DNA from: Atkinsonella hypoxylon
Lineage: Eukaryota > Ascomycota > Sordariomycetes > Hypocreales > Clavicipitaceae
NCBI GenBank assembly: GCA_000729835.1
Contig: JFHB01000030.1
Span: 1 to 64,000, forward strand
Length of the DNA stretch: 64,000 bases
Reading direction: 5' to 3'
Position numbers and translations under genes: made by a program. Every line of letters begins with the position of its first letter. The stretch's first letter is position 1. The notes below the pieces were generated by a model. The model was given only the letters and a program-made list of their open reading frames with translations, searched no databases and had not been told where the DNA came from. Positions 46,954-56,990 of this stretch are shown piece by piece.

Positions 46954-47859
46954 TCAGTCCCTCTCTCCGACCCGTCTACTCATAATCACATAATCCGGCA
47001 CAACCCTGGCCCCCCGGAGGATTCTCTCCCGCGGCGAACTCGCATCCACCTCGAACCCAAGCCGCTCGTAAAACGACCTCGCATGCGCATTGCTCACAAA
47101 GCAAGTGAGCATGACCTTGTCCACGCCGTCTATCCGCTCAGCGGCCTCGATGAGCATCTGCATCAGTTGCTTGCCAAGACCGGTTCTTACCGCAGATGCA
47201 TTAGCTCTCGTTGCCTTGTCCGTTGAATTTTCAAAGAGAATGACATGTACTAGAAGTAGCACCTATTTTGCAGGGCGAATCCCCCTTCAATATGAAAGTG
47301 AAAACTCCAGGAATAAAATGAAACCCGACTTACCCCTTCATCTCACCCTTCAAGTGAATCTCGTAGCAATAAAGCACCGCCTCTCCATACTCATACGTAG
47401 GCATCAGCGACGCGAACCCGCGTACCTGCCCATCCTGCATCACCAGCACGTACCGCAGCTCCGGCGACCGCATCTCCTTCTTCTTGGCAACGGGGTGCCA
47501 TCCCAGGCTGGATGTGCGGTAGTCCTTGCCGCTCGTCTCGTCCACGAGGTGGAAGCACGCTGTCATTTGCTCCTCTGGCACAATGGTCGCCCGGCAGAGT
47601 CGCAGGCTGTACACCTCCCCAGAAGCAGGATGCGTCCAGGTCGTGAAGCTGCCGTGGAATTTCAGCCGATTGGACAAGTGATTTAATACCCAAGGCGGGA
47701 GTGCGAAACTACATAAACGAAGGGGGGAAAGGGTCGGTGCTTGAATGCTGGGACATACAGTGACGGCATGTAGTCGGCGACAAATTCCTCGTCGTTTTTG
47801 GAATTAGCCTTCTGTATGGGATTCGGCTCTTTGCGACGTGCTGTCCGCGATCCCGCCAT
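46954..47859 (-). CDS. NAT4: Histone-specific N-alpha-acetyltransferase (Nat4/NAA40, NatD)
   Basis: Three exons, 47759-47859, 47334-47648 and 46954-47185; introns of 110 and 148 bp; 215 residues. NatD acetylates the N-terminal Ser of histones H4 and H2A. The family blocks are all present: PNPIQKANSKNDEEFVADY at the N terminus, HLVDETSGKDYRTSSLGWHP, LRYVLVMQDGQVRGFASLMPTYEYGEAVLYCYEIHL, and after the second join MKGTGLGKQLMQML, which contains the acetyl-CoA loop (GxGxGLGxxL type). The acceptor side ends DKVMLTCFVSNAHARSFYERLGF. It is divergent from the LYR protein gene, with only 200 bp between start codons. Confidence 0.93.
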
Positions 47860-48059
47860 TGTGGTCCAGAGCGCGAATTCAACAGAATCGACAGCGCTCA
47901 ATGATACACCATGATAGTTACTCCCTCTGTACATAAATATCAAAAGGTGCGTCACGGCGTTGCAACACGCCAACCGAGGTTCTCCCGTCAACCCCAAATC
48001 TCAACCCATCCAACTCTCGACACCTCTTGCAAAGACACCACACATAAATGACGTAGCCC
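47860..48059. promoter_or_regulatory. Compact bidirectional promoter of NAT4 and the LYR protein gene
   Basis: The two start codons are 200 bp apart on opposite strands, so both promoters and leaders must share this segment. No TATA box is evident. Confidence 0.55.
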
Positions 48060-48507
48060 ATGATATCCATGCAGCTCCGCGGCTATGCCGCGTGCCGCAG
48101 GTTTGAGCGCGCATTGAGTCTCGACCACGTAAGTTTTATATGTCCTCCATCACAGCGGCCCACGTACCGTCAGATGGGTAGCTATGAAAAGCATCCGGAT
48201 AAATTGGCGTTGAACTAGGTAACAGCTAACAAACGCAGTTCCTCCAAAGAGCCCGCGTCCTCTCCTTTTACAGATCAATCCTCCGCGGCACAAGATCTAT
48301 CCGCGACACCCAGACGAGGTCCGAGACGCGGCGTTTCGTTCGCGATGAGTTCGAGCGTCGCAGGGATATAACTGACCTCGTGAGCGTCCCCAACCAAGAC
48401 CTCGAAGCCACATGGGAAAACTGACTTTCCAGAATCACATTCGGTATCTCTTATCGACGGGCAAGACTGCGTGGGATAGTATGGAGAGGTATATCGGGGG
48501 TATGTAG
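48060..48507 (+). CDS. Small LYR-motif mitochondrial protein (LYRM2-like)
   Basis: Three exons, 48060-48128, 48239-48379 and 48433-48507, all phase 0; introns of 110 and 53 bp with GTAAGT and GTGAGC donors and a GCTAAC branch site in the first; 94 residues. The first exon supplies a short basic N terminus (MISMQLRGYAACRRFERALSLDH). The second has the LYR tripeptide context RARVLSFYRSILRGTRSI and a basic helix (RRFVRDEFERRRDITD). The third ends HIRYLLSTGKTAWDSMERYIGGM. Spacing and the RxEF-R-N/D pattern resemble LYRM2, a mitochondrial matrix helper linked to complex I. LYR proteins work with acyl carrier protein or in Fe-S/complex assembly. Here the motif reads FYR rather than LYR. The exact subfamily is moderately sure. 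Confidence 0.8.
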
Positions 48508-48555
48508 CCTAGTAATAGAACATTTCCCTGACGTAGTCCTCATTTATCCCTGGCT

Positions 48556-48705
48556 AAAATGGTACAATGCCTTCTTTGGTCCTCTTTCTATATTCTGGTC
48601 CTAGAATTGATCAATGCCTGCTCTAATCCTCTTTTCCTCCTATATTCTGATCCTAGAATGGTACAATACCTTCTTTATGTTTTTGTCCCTACACTCTGAC
48701 CTATT
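48556..48705. repeat. Three degenerate tandem copies of a ~50-bp unit
   Basis: Units 48556-48604, 48605-48656 and 48657-48705 share the order AATGGTACAATGCC, a TTCTTT-CCTCTTT pyrimidine stretch, TATATTCTG and GTCCTAG. They fill the gap between the stops of the LYR protein (48507) and bL36m (48753). Confidence 0.75.
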
Positions 48706-48752
48706 ATACAAATGCGCCTTCCTCAATAAAACCCTATATTCATCCGCGTCGC

Positions 48753-49158
48753 TCAACTTTGTCGCTGCTTATGTCGAGGGTTCGACTTGCAGATTATGTA
48801 CAAATATCCGTTATGTCTCTTGCCGGCCTTGCGTCGAACGACCTGCTCAGGTTAGACGAGAGAAAACAACATCGGTATGACTGCCAAGTAAGCGCGCGAT
48901 CACACCCTAAGAGAAACCAACCTTGCAATGCTCACATCTCTTCTTCACGGAGCTATGGACCTTCATACCCCTCGTTTGCTGCATCAAGCCTGAGCTGGTT
49001 GTCCCTCCCGTCGATGGTGTCCAGGCATTGCTGAAGACTGAGGGCATCCAACTCGGCGCCGAGGCTGTGCGGAAGGCGTCGCCTATAAAGATTCCAGAGA
49101 GTGGCTTCATGGCCATTTTTCTCGTCGGCAGAGCGAAATTGCGCAGTATGGAGGCCAT
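48753..49158 (-). CDS. RTC6: Mitochondrial ribosomal protein bL36m
   Basis: Two exons, 48922-49158 and 48753-48842, with a 79-bp intron inside the conserved core; 108 residues. It is the smallest large-subunit ribosomal protein, and here carries an N-terminal mitochondrial extension (MASILRNFALPTRKMAMK...). The core reads MKVHSSVKKRCEHCK/VVRRKAGKRHNGYLYIICKSNPRHKQRQS. The zinc ligands are the CEHC pair, a later Cys (IIC) and the final His (PRHKQRQ), as in bacterial L36. The start is the ATG at 49158; the frame upstream begins without ATG. It overlaps a plus-strand frame at 48923-49309 that is only a shadow. Confidence 0.92.
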
Positions 49159-49414
49159 GACTGCAATAGTTGTTGTCGTTGGTAAGGCATTACACAAAGC
49201 GGATCACGAGGTTTCTGGGAATATCATCGAGTCACGTGACGCACCTATATACCGCGAGGTTCCCGGTTTGAGCAAGCAAGTTGAGCCATTATTATCATAT
49301 TCTGTCTAGCAATTCTGATTACCTCTGCTCCATCTGAACCATATAAACGCCAACGCCCTACTGATTGCCTTGCTCCGTCAGAACAGCGCCGTTCTTCCTT
49401 CTGCCGAATTTTCT

Positions 49415-51790
49415 TCAAGAATCGTATCCTGACCAACCCTTGTAGGCTACTCCTGCGTAGAGGAGAAATGCAGACTTAAAGTCGTGGCATAGAACTCCCC
49501 GATCAGATGGTTTCGGAGGTTGCAACTCCTCGATGTGGTCCGGCATACTGCCATCCCACCTTCCTTTGAGAAAATCGGGCACCTCGCCGCCGTGGCTCTC
49601 TTGACGAACTCGCCGAATGGCCCTGCAGTAAATATCCAAGTTGTTGCATTTGTTGAAAGCATGGCCCCAAGCCTTGTTATACTCTTGTTCTGTCAACAAT
49701 TCTGACAAAGTCGGCAGATTCTGGAGTGAATCATGGTGAACTTTGTTATCACGAACAAGTGCCGCCTTGATTTGAGGGGATAACATCTCACCATTCTCGT
49801 CTACCATGATTTCAGGCACCTGCGGTCGAACTGACGATATTGACCGTAATTTAATTATGCCCTTTACCGATGCAGGGACACGGGCGTCCGAGTTGAACTC
49901 CAAACCATTCCATTTTGGGAACAAGGTGCCAAGAATCTGCTTCTTGTAAGATTTGAGGTGGTCGCTTTCCTCGTCAAGCCAATGCTGCAGAGTACAGCCT
50001 GCGCAGATTCTTCTATGCGGAAGCGCTTGGCGAGCATGGGCAGAGAAAAATTCCTCCAGTATTTCATGGCCACATGAAGAGCAAAATAGCATAGTCTTCC
50101 CCATGATTTCTGTATACCATCTAGGCCAGTCCTGTTCGATGCGATTCTCCAGGCCAAGTCGTACTGGCTTCAGGAGGTCATAGAGTGCCTTCTTTCGTAG
50201 CTTGTCGTCTCTGGCTTCCATATAACGATACATTGCATCAAGAAAAGTAGGCACTGCAAGAGGATGGTTAGGAACCTGGTTCAAGTATTTGCAGAATGCC
50301 TTATCCTGATCGAACAGAAGGCCGAGTTTCATCCTTTGCGATCTCATGAATGCCTTCAAGATAATTTCGAAGAAACCTCGTTGCACGACATCGAGTTTGT
50401 GGGCGCCCCATGTGAGGCCATATGTAGCCGAGGACGGCGTAGCGAACGGAGTCCCCTTATTATAATGGGGATAAAAGTCCAAACCAGCAATCTGAGGCAG
50501 GTTCTTGTTGCGTCGGTCGTTATTGACTTCATAAATGAGGTCAATTAAGCACAATACGTCTCCGAAGTGGATTAGAGGACACCCATAAATGCCAAGCATA
50601 CGGACATTCGGACATGCTCGTACGATAATGGCGAGCATTCGACGATCCAAGAAGGGAACCTTTTGGAAATATAAGACTTTGAAGGAGTTTCGCTGCTCGG
50701 AAATTCGGTTCACTGTTACAAATATCAGCAATTTTGTCCCTCAAACAAACGGATGGCCACAGTATCCATGGTATGTTGGTCAAACCTACATAGTGCCCTG
50801 AGTCGGTCAACGCAGAAGATTGCTGGTGGCTCGAACAGTTGATTCTTGGAGCATAGTATGAACTGACTCGCTCCCCAAATTGTCTTGATATCTCGAATAG
50901 CCTTTATCGCCTGGACGATTTCTTCGGCCAGGAAGTTCACAGGCATGATTCTCTTGATCTCTTGTTTGTTTCGGCCATTCTTGTTGCGACCACCTTTCGC
51001 TGCTTTCGCTTGAATGCGGCTATGAAGGAGGAATATCGAAAGAAAGATTTCTCTTTCGAGTTTCATGGATTCTGCGCACCAGCCTGAGAGACGAGCGGAC
51101 GAAAGTAGTCCATATGGATCCAGAGCATGAGCCAAGTTCATCTCACTCACCGTGCATTCAGGGCTGGCGACCAGCAGTACGCCTGAATTGCCATTGGTTC
51201 TGAAATCTGATGCATTAGTGTTCCAGATTTTCTTAACTCATGGTCAGCTGCAATTCCCACTTCCAGTATCTAGGAAGGCTGTACTCACTGCGCAGTTCCA
51301 TATCGCCAACCAGGAGCTTGTCGAAGTGATTGCGGCATTCAGAACTGTGCTCAGACCCTCCGCAAAAAGAGCATTTGCGACCTCACCACTGACATCAACG
51401 GTATTCAATATCCTTACCAGAACATTTTTTCCCTTTCCCTGAGCATCAGAGGAGTTCGCATGGGTGTGTCTGGTTTCATATCGAAACAGAAGCATGGCCT
51501 TTGCTTGAAGTCAGCAGGAGAGGCGAGCCATGGTGCGAAGTTATTGGAAGACCTACAGTTTCCAGATACCTGGAAGGCTCAAGAGCCAGAAATTCAGATT
51601 TCTTGAGCTTCTTGAGTGATTCAAGAGCTCTCTCGCCCCATACTCGCTCGATCTCCTCTGGAGATTTGGACGTAACAGCTCTGTGAAAGCCGTTCTTTAT
51701 GAGAGCCTTTTGAGAAATGACAATGTCGTATTTTTCTTCCAAATTTGCTTTTTTTTGGAAACTTTTGAACTTATTGCGTTTGGGAGCCAT
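49415..51790 (-). CDS. Protein of unknown function with LRR-like segment and CxxC pairs
   Basis: Four exons: 51557-51790, 51289-51498, 50790-51231 and 49415-50712; introns of 58, 57 and 77 bp; 727 residues. I do not recognise a family. The N terminus is basic (MAPKRNKFKSFQKK). Residues about 320-360 (MLAIIVRACPNVRMLGIYGCPLIHFGDV) have the spacing of a leucine-rich repeat of the F-box type. Two Cys pairs, CSSC at 506-509 and CAGC at 532-535, form C-x2-C-x22-C-x2-C, a plausible zinc site. The middle is basic (KAAKGGRNKNGRNKQE). No signal peptide or membrane segment is seen. The joins are supported by frame and by branch sites, but not by homology, so the exon 3 acceptor (GTTAAG at 51231) is the least sure. 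Single-copy F-box-like or nucleic-acid-associated roles are only guesses. Confidence 0.62.
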
Positions 51791-52908
51791 TTTAGCAAAG
51801 TGGAAACGTGATGTGGGAAGAAGGAAGCATAGAAGGAGAGACTTGAAGAGAGTGAGATACTTGTACGTGAGAAATTGCGTAGGCTTCGGCTACAAGATAG
51901 GTAAAACCGTGATCCAAAACGCGTTCAAAGAAGCCTTATGAGAGAAACTATTCTCCCAGTGTGCGATGGGAGTTCAAAGATGGGAACGAGTAGAGGCTTT
52001 GCTGGGGAAGGAGTGCTGAGTAGCGGTTGCCTCTGGGATTAAATGTACATAAAACAAAAGGTGAGTACGAAGATCTCTTCAGACTTGTTCGCAACTATAG
52101 TAGATGTAAGAAAGCAACACAGAACTAGAGGGGACGATGTCATGCTGCTCGATCGTTTTAAGGGAAGACGATGTCGTGCAGGATAGATGATGACTTTGGG
52201 GTATCAACCAAGATTTGAATGAATCAGAGAGGGAAATTCTTCGTTAAAGAAAGAAGGAGAAAGGATAAGAAAAGTCCATGAGATTCATATGCTTTCTCCG
52301 CAGGTAGAAACTTTCTTGATCAGAAGGCACTTGTGGAAGGTGTAAGAGTATGTGGTGTAAAAAGGCGCGAGAAGAACCTTTATATAGGGCCTGAAAGGGT
52401 CAGTGAGAAAAATACTCAATTAAAAGCCCAAGCATCCTAAAATGGACAAATTCATACTCTGAATTTTAAGGTTTCGTCACAATGTCGCATGCTACGAGTG
52501 TTATGTCTTGTAGAGTTCGGTCTTTATCCCAAGCAGTGCTCCCGGCTTGATGACAGCACTCTTTGCGAGGACTACGAACCGGCAGGGCGGAAACAAGGAA
52601 CTTCTGCTTATTTATCATTTTCGAAGGTAATTTGAGAAATAGTCTGAAGAAGTTATTCTCGCAGTCATTTTATACTTTGTCATGAAGTAACAGACCTTTC
52701 TGCAAAGGGAGACGTGCCAACGTAATCCGCACACCGTTACAGAAAAAAAAAAAAAAGACAAAACCAGAGTGAGGGAGCACTCGCTTGACACTAACATTAA
52801 ATCGAGTGATTGAGAAAGAAATAGTTTAGCATAAATGAGGCACAAAGTCACGAGATCGACGCAGTATCAAAACTCTTGACGTCGAGTAGCAGGATGAGTC
52901 ATTGAGTG

Positions 52909-52938
52909 AGGCAAGGCAAGGCAAGGCAAGGCAAGGCA
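52909..52938. repeat. (GGCAA)n tandem repeat
   Basis: Six tandem pentamers. Confidence 0.85.
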
Positions 52939-54641
52939 GCCATGGCAGACGTTACTGGACCCTGGCTGCGGCCCCCTGCGAACAATGCACAATTTTGGCA
53001 GGAGCATTCAATTGTTCATAGCTGGCAACTGCCCCGTCTAAGTAACCGGTTGAGTCCCCGGCTGAGTCACCGGTGGCACAAGGGAATAATTCTCCGTTTT
53101 CTCGAGGCTACCTACTCCGTACTAGGTACCTACTTAGTAGGTAATTTGTAGTCCATAGCATGGTCACGACCAAGGCTCGTTTTGCGTCAAATCAATGTTC
53201 CGTTCCGTTTAAGCATAGATCTGACGCTTTGCCGCTCAGTAGGAAATCACTTTCTCTCCGACAGGCATCATCAAATGTGATAGGTCTGTGAGTTGGAGGG
53301 AAGTGCGAAAGCGGGCTGCTTCGCTCGGCTTGGCATAAAGTGTACGTATATACTGTGTACCCGCACCTACGCCCGTCCGGAAGCGGGTCGGGATCAGACC
53401 TCGTTCAGCTTCCCCTGCATGCCTACACTTCATAACTTCAACACCACGCCACGTAAACGGTGCACCTACAGCTCTGGACCTTATGAAAGCGTACATTGCA
53501 GAAATTTAATGTGATAAATTACAGAACCATCCACTCCATACACTCCTACGGGAACACTGCGGACGAGCTGAGGGTGAAAAGCACAGCTCACGAAAAGGTG
53601 ACACCTAGGACGAACAACGTGCTCAACGCTAGTAGCCTCTAGTTACTTGGCATAATATATCTCTCCACATCCTGGCCTACTTTTCCACCTTGTGCTTTGT
53701 GTTGCTTGGAAGATGCAAGCATCTGTGTCGACGCAACCTTGGAGCTTTCCGTGCTTGAGCTGTCCTGGAATTAGCAGAGCTGATTGTCGCGACGCACGTG
53801 CATACAGCAATACCCTAGTATGGGTTAAATTTAGTGCCTCAAATTATCCGCCCATACTCATCTCATCCTTCGTACAACTGTACCACGTGCTCTGTTCCGT
53901 TACCGCAAAGCACGCATATGTTGGCAGGTAGGTACGTGGGTAATGATGTATTACTCCAACACACCAATACCAAGACAAGGTACGGCGCAATCCCCCGTTG
54001 CAGGTTGCATCATCGCATCTGCTGACCTTCTTTCTGCATTGGCGAGGTAATAGCTTAACCATGACGACCCCTCAGTCGATTTTCTGGGTTGGACGCCGGC
54101 TTCGTCATTCGAGTCCGACATTCCTCCAAATCCTTACCGATTACTTCCATCAGTCCCGTACCCTTGGGAACGAACAACCTGGTGGTGTACGGCGTACGGG
54201 GGAATACCTTCATTCCCAATCATGAAGGCTTACGGAGGGCGTCTGATACTCGAGGGCTCTAAATTTCAACCATCGCCCATGCTCGCGTGTAGATTATGGA
54301 GGTTTCGAACTGACAATCTATTGCGAGATGAATCGCCAATGGAGATGGCTGTTGCTGTTGAAGCTTTGGCCACGGGCTGTAAATGCTCGCTTACCCCGCT
54401 CGCCAGCCCTGATTGTGGCGCCGCTACGGAGTGGTTGTCAAACGGTTGATAATCTGTACGGAGTAGAGATCCAGGTATCACGTAATGGCCAATGACGTTA
54501 AAAGTGGGCTCGGAGTCGTAAACGCTCCATGGTGGCCTCGGCCACTATGGATTGCTTCACCACGATATTAATGGTGTGGTTGTTTTCGCGAGTCAGCTGA
54601 ACGTGGTATTGTCAGGCGGGTCGGATTCTGGCCATGATGAA

Positions 54642-54674
54642 GGTGGGTGGGTGGTGGTGGTGGTGGTGGTGGTG
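54642..54674. repeat. (GGT)n microsatellite
   Basis: About ten GGT/GTG units. Confidence 0.85.
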
Positions 54675-54697
54675 AGTTGTATGTACATGGTCCATTC

Positions 54698-54757
54698 GTG
54701 TGTGGTCAAGTGTGTGGTCAAGCGTGTTGCCAAATGTGTTGCCAAGTGTGTTCCTGT
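54698..54757. repeat. 12-bp minisatellite, five units
   Basis: Units are GTGTGTGGTCAA (54698 and 54710), GCGTGTTGCCAA (54722), ATGTGTTGCCAA (54734) and GTGTGTTCCTGT (54746). Confidence 0.85.
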
Positions 54758-56967
54758 GACATGTCGAGCTGCAGGAAATGCATCAAAGATGTGGCCGACC
54801 CGCAGTTCATCGTCACGTCACCACACCGAGAACAGGCGAGCTAGAGATGATGCAACGAAACTTCATCCGACCATCCCGCGACCCAAGCTGCTACTATCAT
54901 CCATTACATGTGCGAGGTACTCCGTATGCTATACGAGTTCTGCAATGGGTACAGACCCTCTCTCACTGTAGGGTAGGGCGCAAAGGTCAAGCAAACTCGG
55001 GTCTCGAAAATGGAGCATGGAGTGCCAAAAAAGATAGGTACCCAGGTAACTATCCCGATACATGTATTACCTCTGTGTCTTCGAAATCTGCTCGCCGTCA
55101 ATCGTTAGCGTTTGTGGCACCTGGCTGCTGGTTCGTTCAAACAGAAAGGTCATGTCATATGGCCTACTACGTAGTTCGCTGCAATGTGGGTGGGCTTCTT
55201 GGCGTTTGAACCCATGAAGCAGATCACGCTCCGGGCCATGAGGCAAACGGCACAATCGTGCTGCAACATGTTCAAGCCCCTACGGCGTGACGCCGTGAGC
55301 GGCCTATTCAGCTGAACGCTGTCACCGTTAAGTAATGTGTATTCTACATTACTTATCTGACCCGGGGCCAATGTGGATTAGAACGCCATCAGACATCGTT
55401 CGGGTCAGTGGTTACAATTAGAATACCCAGAGGAACACAAAGTGCCGGCCAAGAAAGGCTTGGCTGATATCAAGAGCATGTCGGTACTTGAATGAGAGAG
55501 TGCCATGTTCGCCAACGACCTGGAAGGCAAGGCATGACAGCATATATCGCATGGCAGCCAAGCCAAAGGAGGCCTGTAGGCAAGCTGCCGTCAATGTGGC
55601 ACGTGTGGGTACAGCCACCACCATCTTGTGTTTGCAGCTGTGGAAATAAAGTTTCTACAAGCAGCGTGGCACATGCGAGAGCTTGGCCGTGAGATCCAAG
55701 GAAATTTGTTTCTCTTCCAAATTCGTCGTCGCTGCAGACTCGAGAAGACTGTTCCTGGCTCCATAAGGCTGCGATAGCACAGTCGAAGTAGCGAGTGATA
55801 GCGCCGCAACCAGGAATCTTGTTCCTGACAGTCCCAGACTTTCTTCCCACCTTCAATTAATGACCTACTATTATCATGCAGACAACTTAAATGGCTGGAT
55901 CCACAAGCAAGGAGGTGGTTGAAGTCGGATGGACAATTTTCTGCGGCTTGTTGCCGCGACATAAGACCAGGGACCCTTGCCCATTAAAATATCAAGAGAA
56001 CGGACCGCCATAGAGTCTGGACACAAAGAAAAAAGGAGAGGAAAAAGAAAAAAAAAAGGAAAAAAGTCAGCCATGTATCACAGTAATGGCAATGGGAGGC
56101 GCGATTATATTATTGCAAAGGGATCAGAAAACGACGTAGGAGATTTCCATAGCAATATCGGGTTGACTGAGAGATGTCAGGGTTGCTCTATGTCTTGTTG
56201 CAAAATATCACCCTGTCTGCGCAAAGGGAGTATCTTATCTCGAGGATACGAACTGAACATCTAGCCTGCTATTACCATGGAAAAGCATAATCTCGGCCAT
56301 ACTGTGTGCAGGAAATGGGGCAAGTGCCAAATCGATCATCGGACCCCAAAAGCCTCTGAACTAAAAGAGCAATGGGTAAGAGCCCGAATTTCCAGCCCAT
56401 AGAGCATGTCCATCATAGGGAATAATTTGTGCAAATTGTTCCTGGTCAGTAAAATTTCATTCGGCAGGGCTAGTTACTATCGGAGGGGTCGTTCTGCCCT
56501 TTAAACGCTCCCCATTTGGTGTTTCATGAAAAGGGGGGTGTGGATGTGTCGCAATGTCGCAATGTCGAACCAAAAAATGGTCCATGTTTTGGCCAGGATT
56601 GTCTGCCTACTAAGAAAATTAGTAATTGCTATGAGCAGCTATGAGCAGGCCAACGAAAAGCACCAGATACTCATTCATTGGAATGACATCCCAACTCAAC
56701 ATGCAGGACAGGCACTTTGTCTTTGGGTTCAATGGTTGATGGCAAGGCAAAAATCATCAGTCCAATAACAGAGGAAGGACTCTAATATGCGCTGTCTGGT
56801 TTTGGGGCCTTTATTCCCTCGACCTCTTTCTTTTCACTTCTGGTCCCATCTTTTGAGAAGGGGTGAGTTGATAGGGCCCGCAATTTCCCCCCACTTGCAC
56901 TTCGCCAACGTTAACGCCGCACGGGCCAGACATGGGACCCTGGCAGTGCACACATGCAATCTTACAG

Positions 56968-56990
56968 TACTCCGTAGTACGTACTCCGTA
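56968..56990. repeat. Paired copies of the TACTCCGTA element
   Basis: TACTCCGTA at 56968-56976 and again at 56982-56990, linked by GTACG; the densest occurrence of this element in the window. Confidence 0.7.

Noticed and set aside
48923..49309. 128-codon plus-strand frame
   Set aside because: It is the shadow of bL36m, whose zinc-ribbon core on the minus strand is unmistakable.
54527..54552. Imperfect inverted repeat TCCATGGTGGCC/GGCCACTATGGA
   Set aside because: Short and isolated; no flanking U-run or partner to support a terminator, attachment site or hairpin RNA.
54552..54971. 139-codon plus-strand frame in the gene desert
   Set aside because: Its centre is the translated GGT and 12-bp repeats (VVVVVVV, VVKCVVKRVAKCVAKC) and it has no other support.
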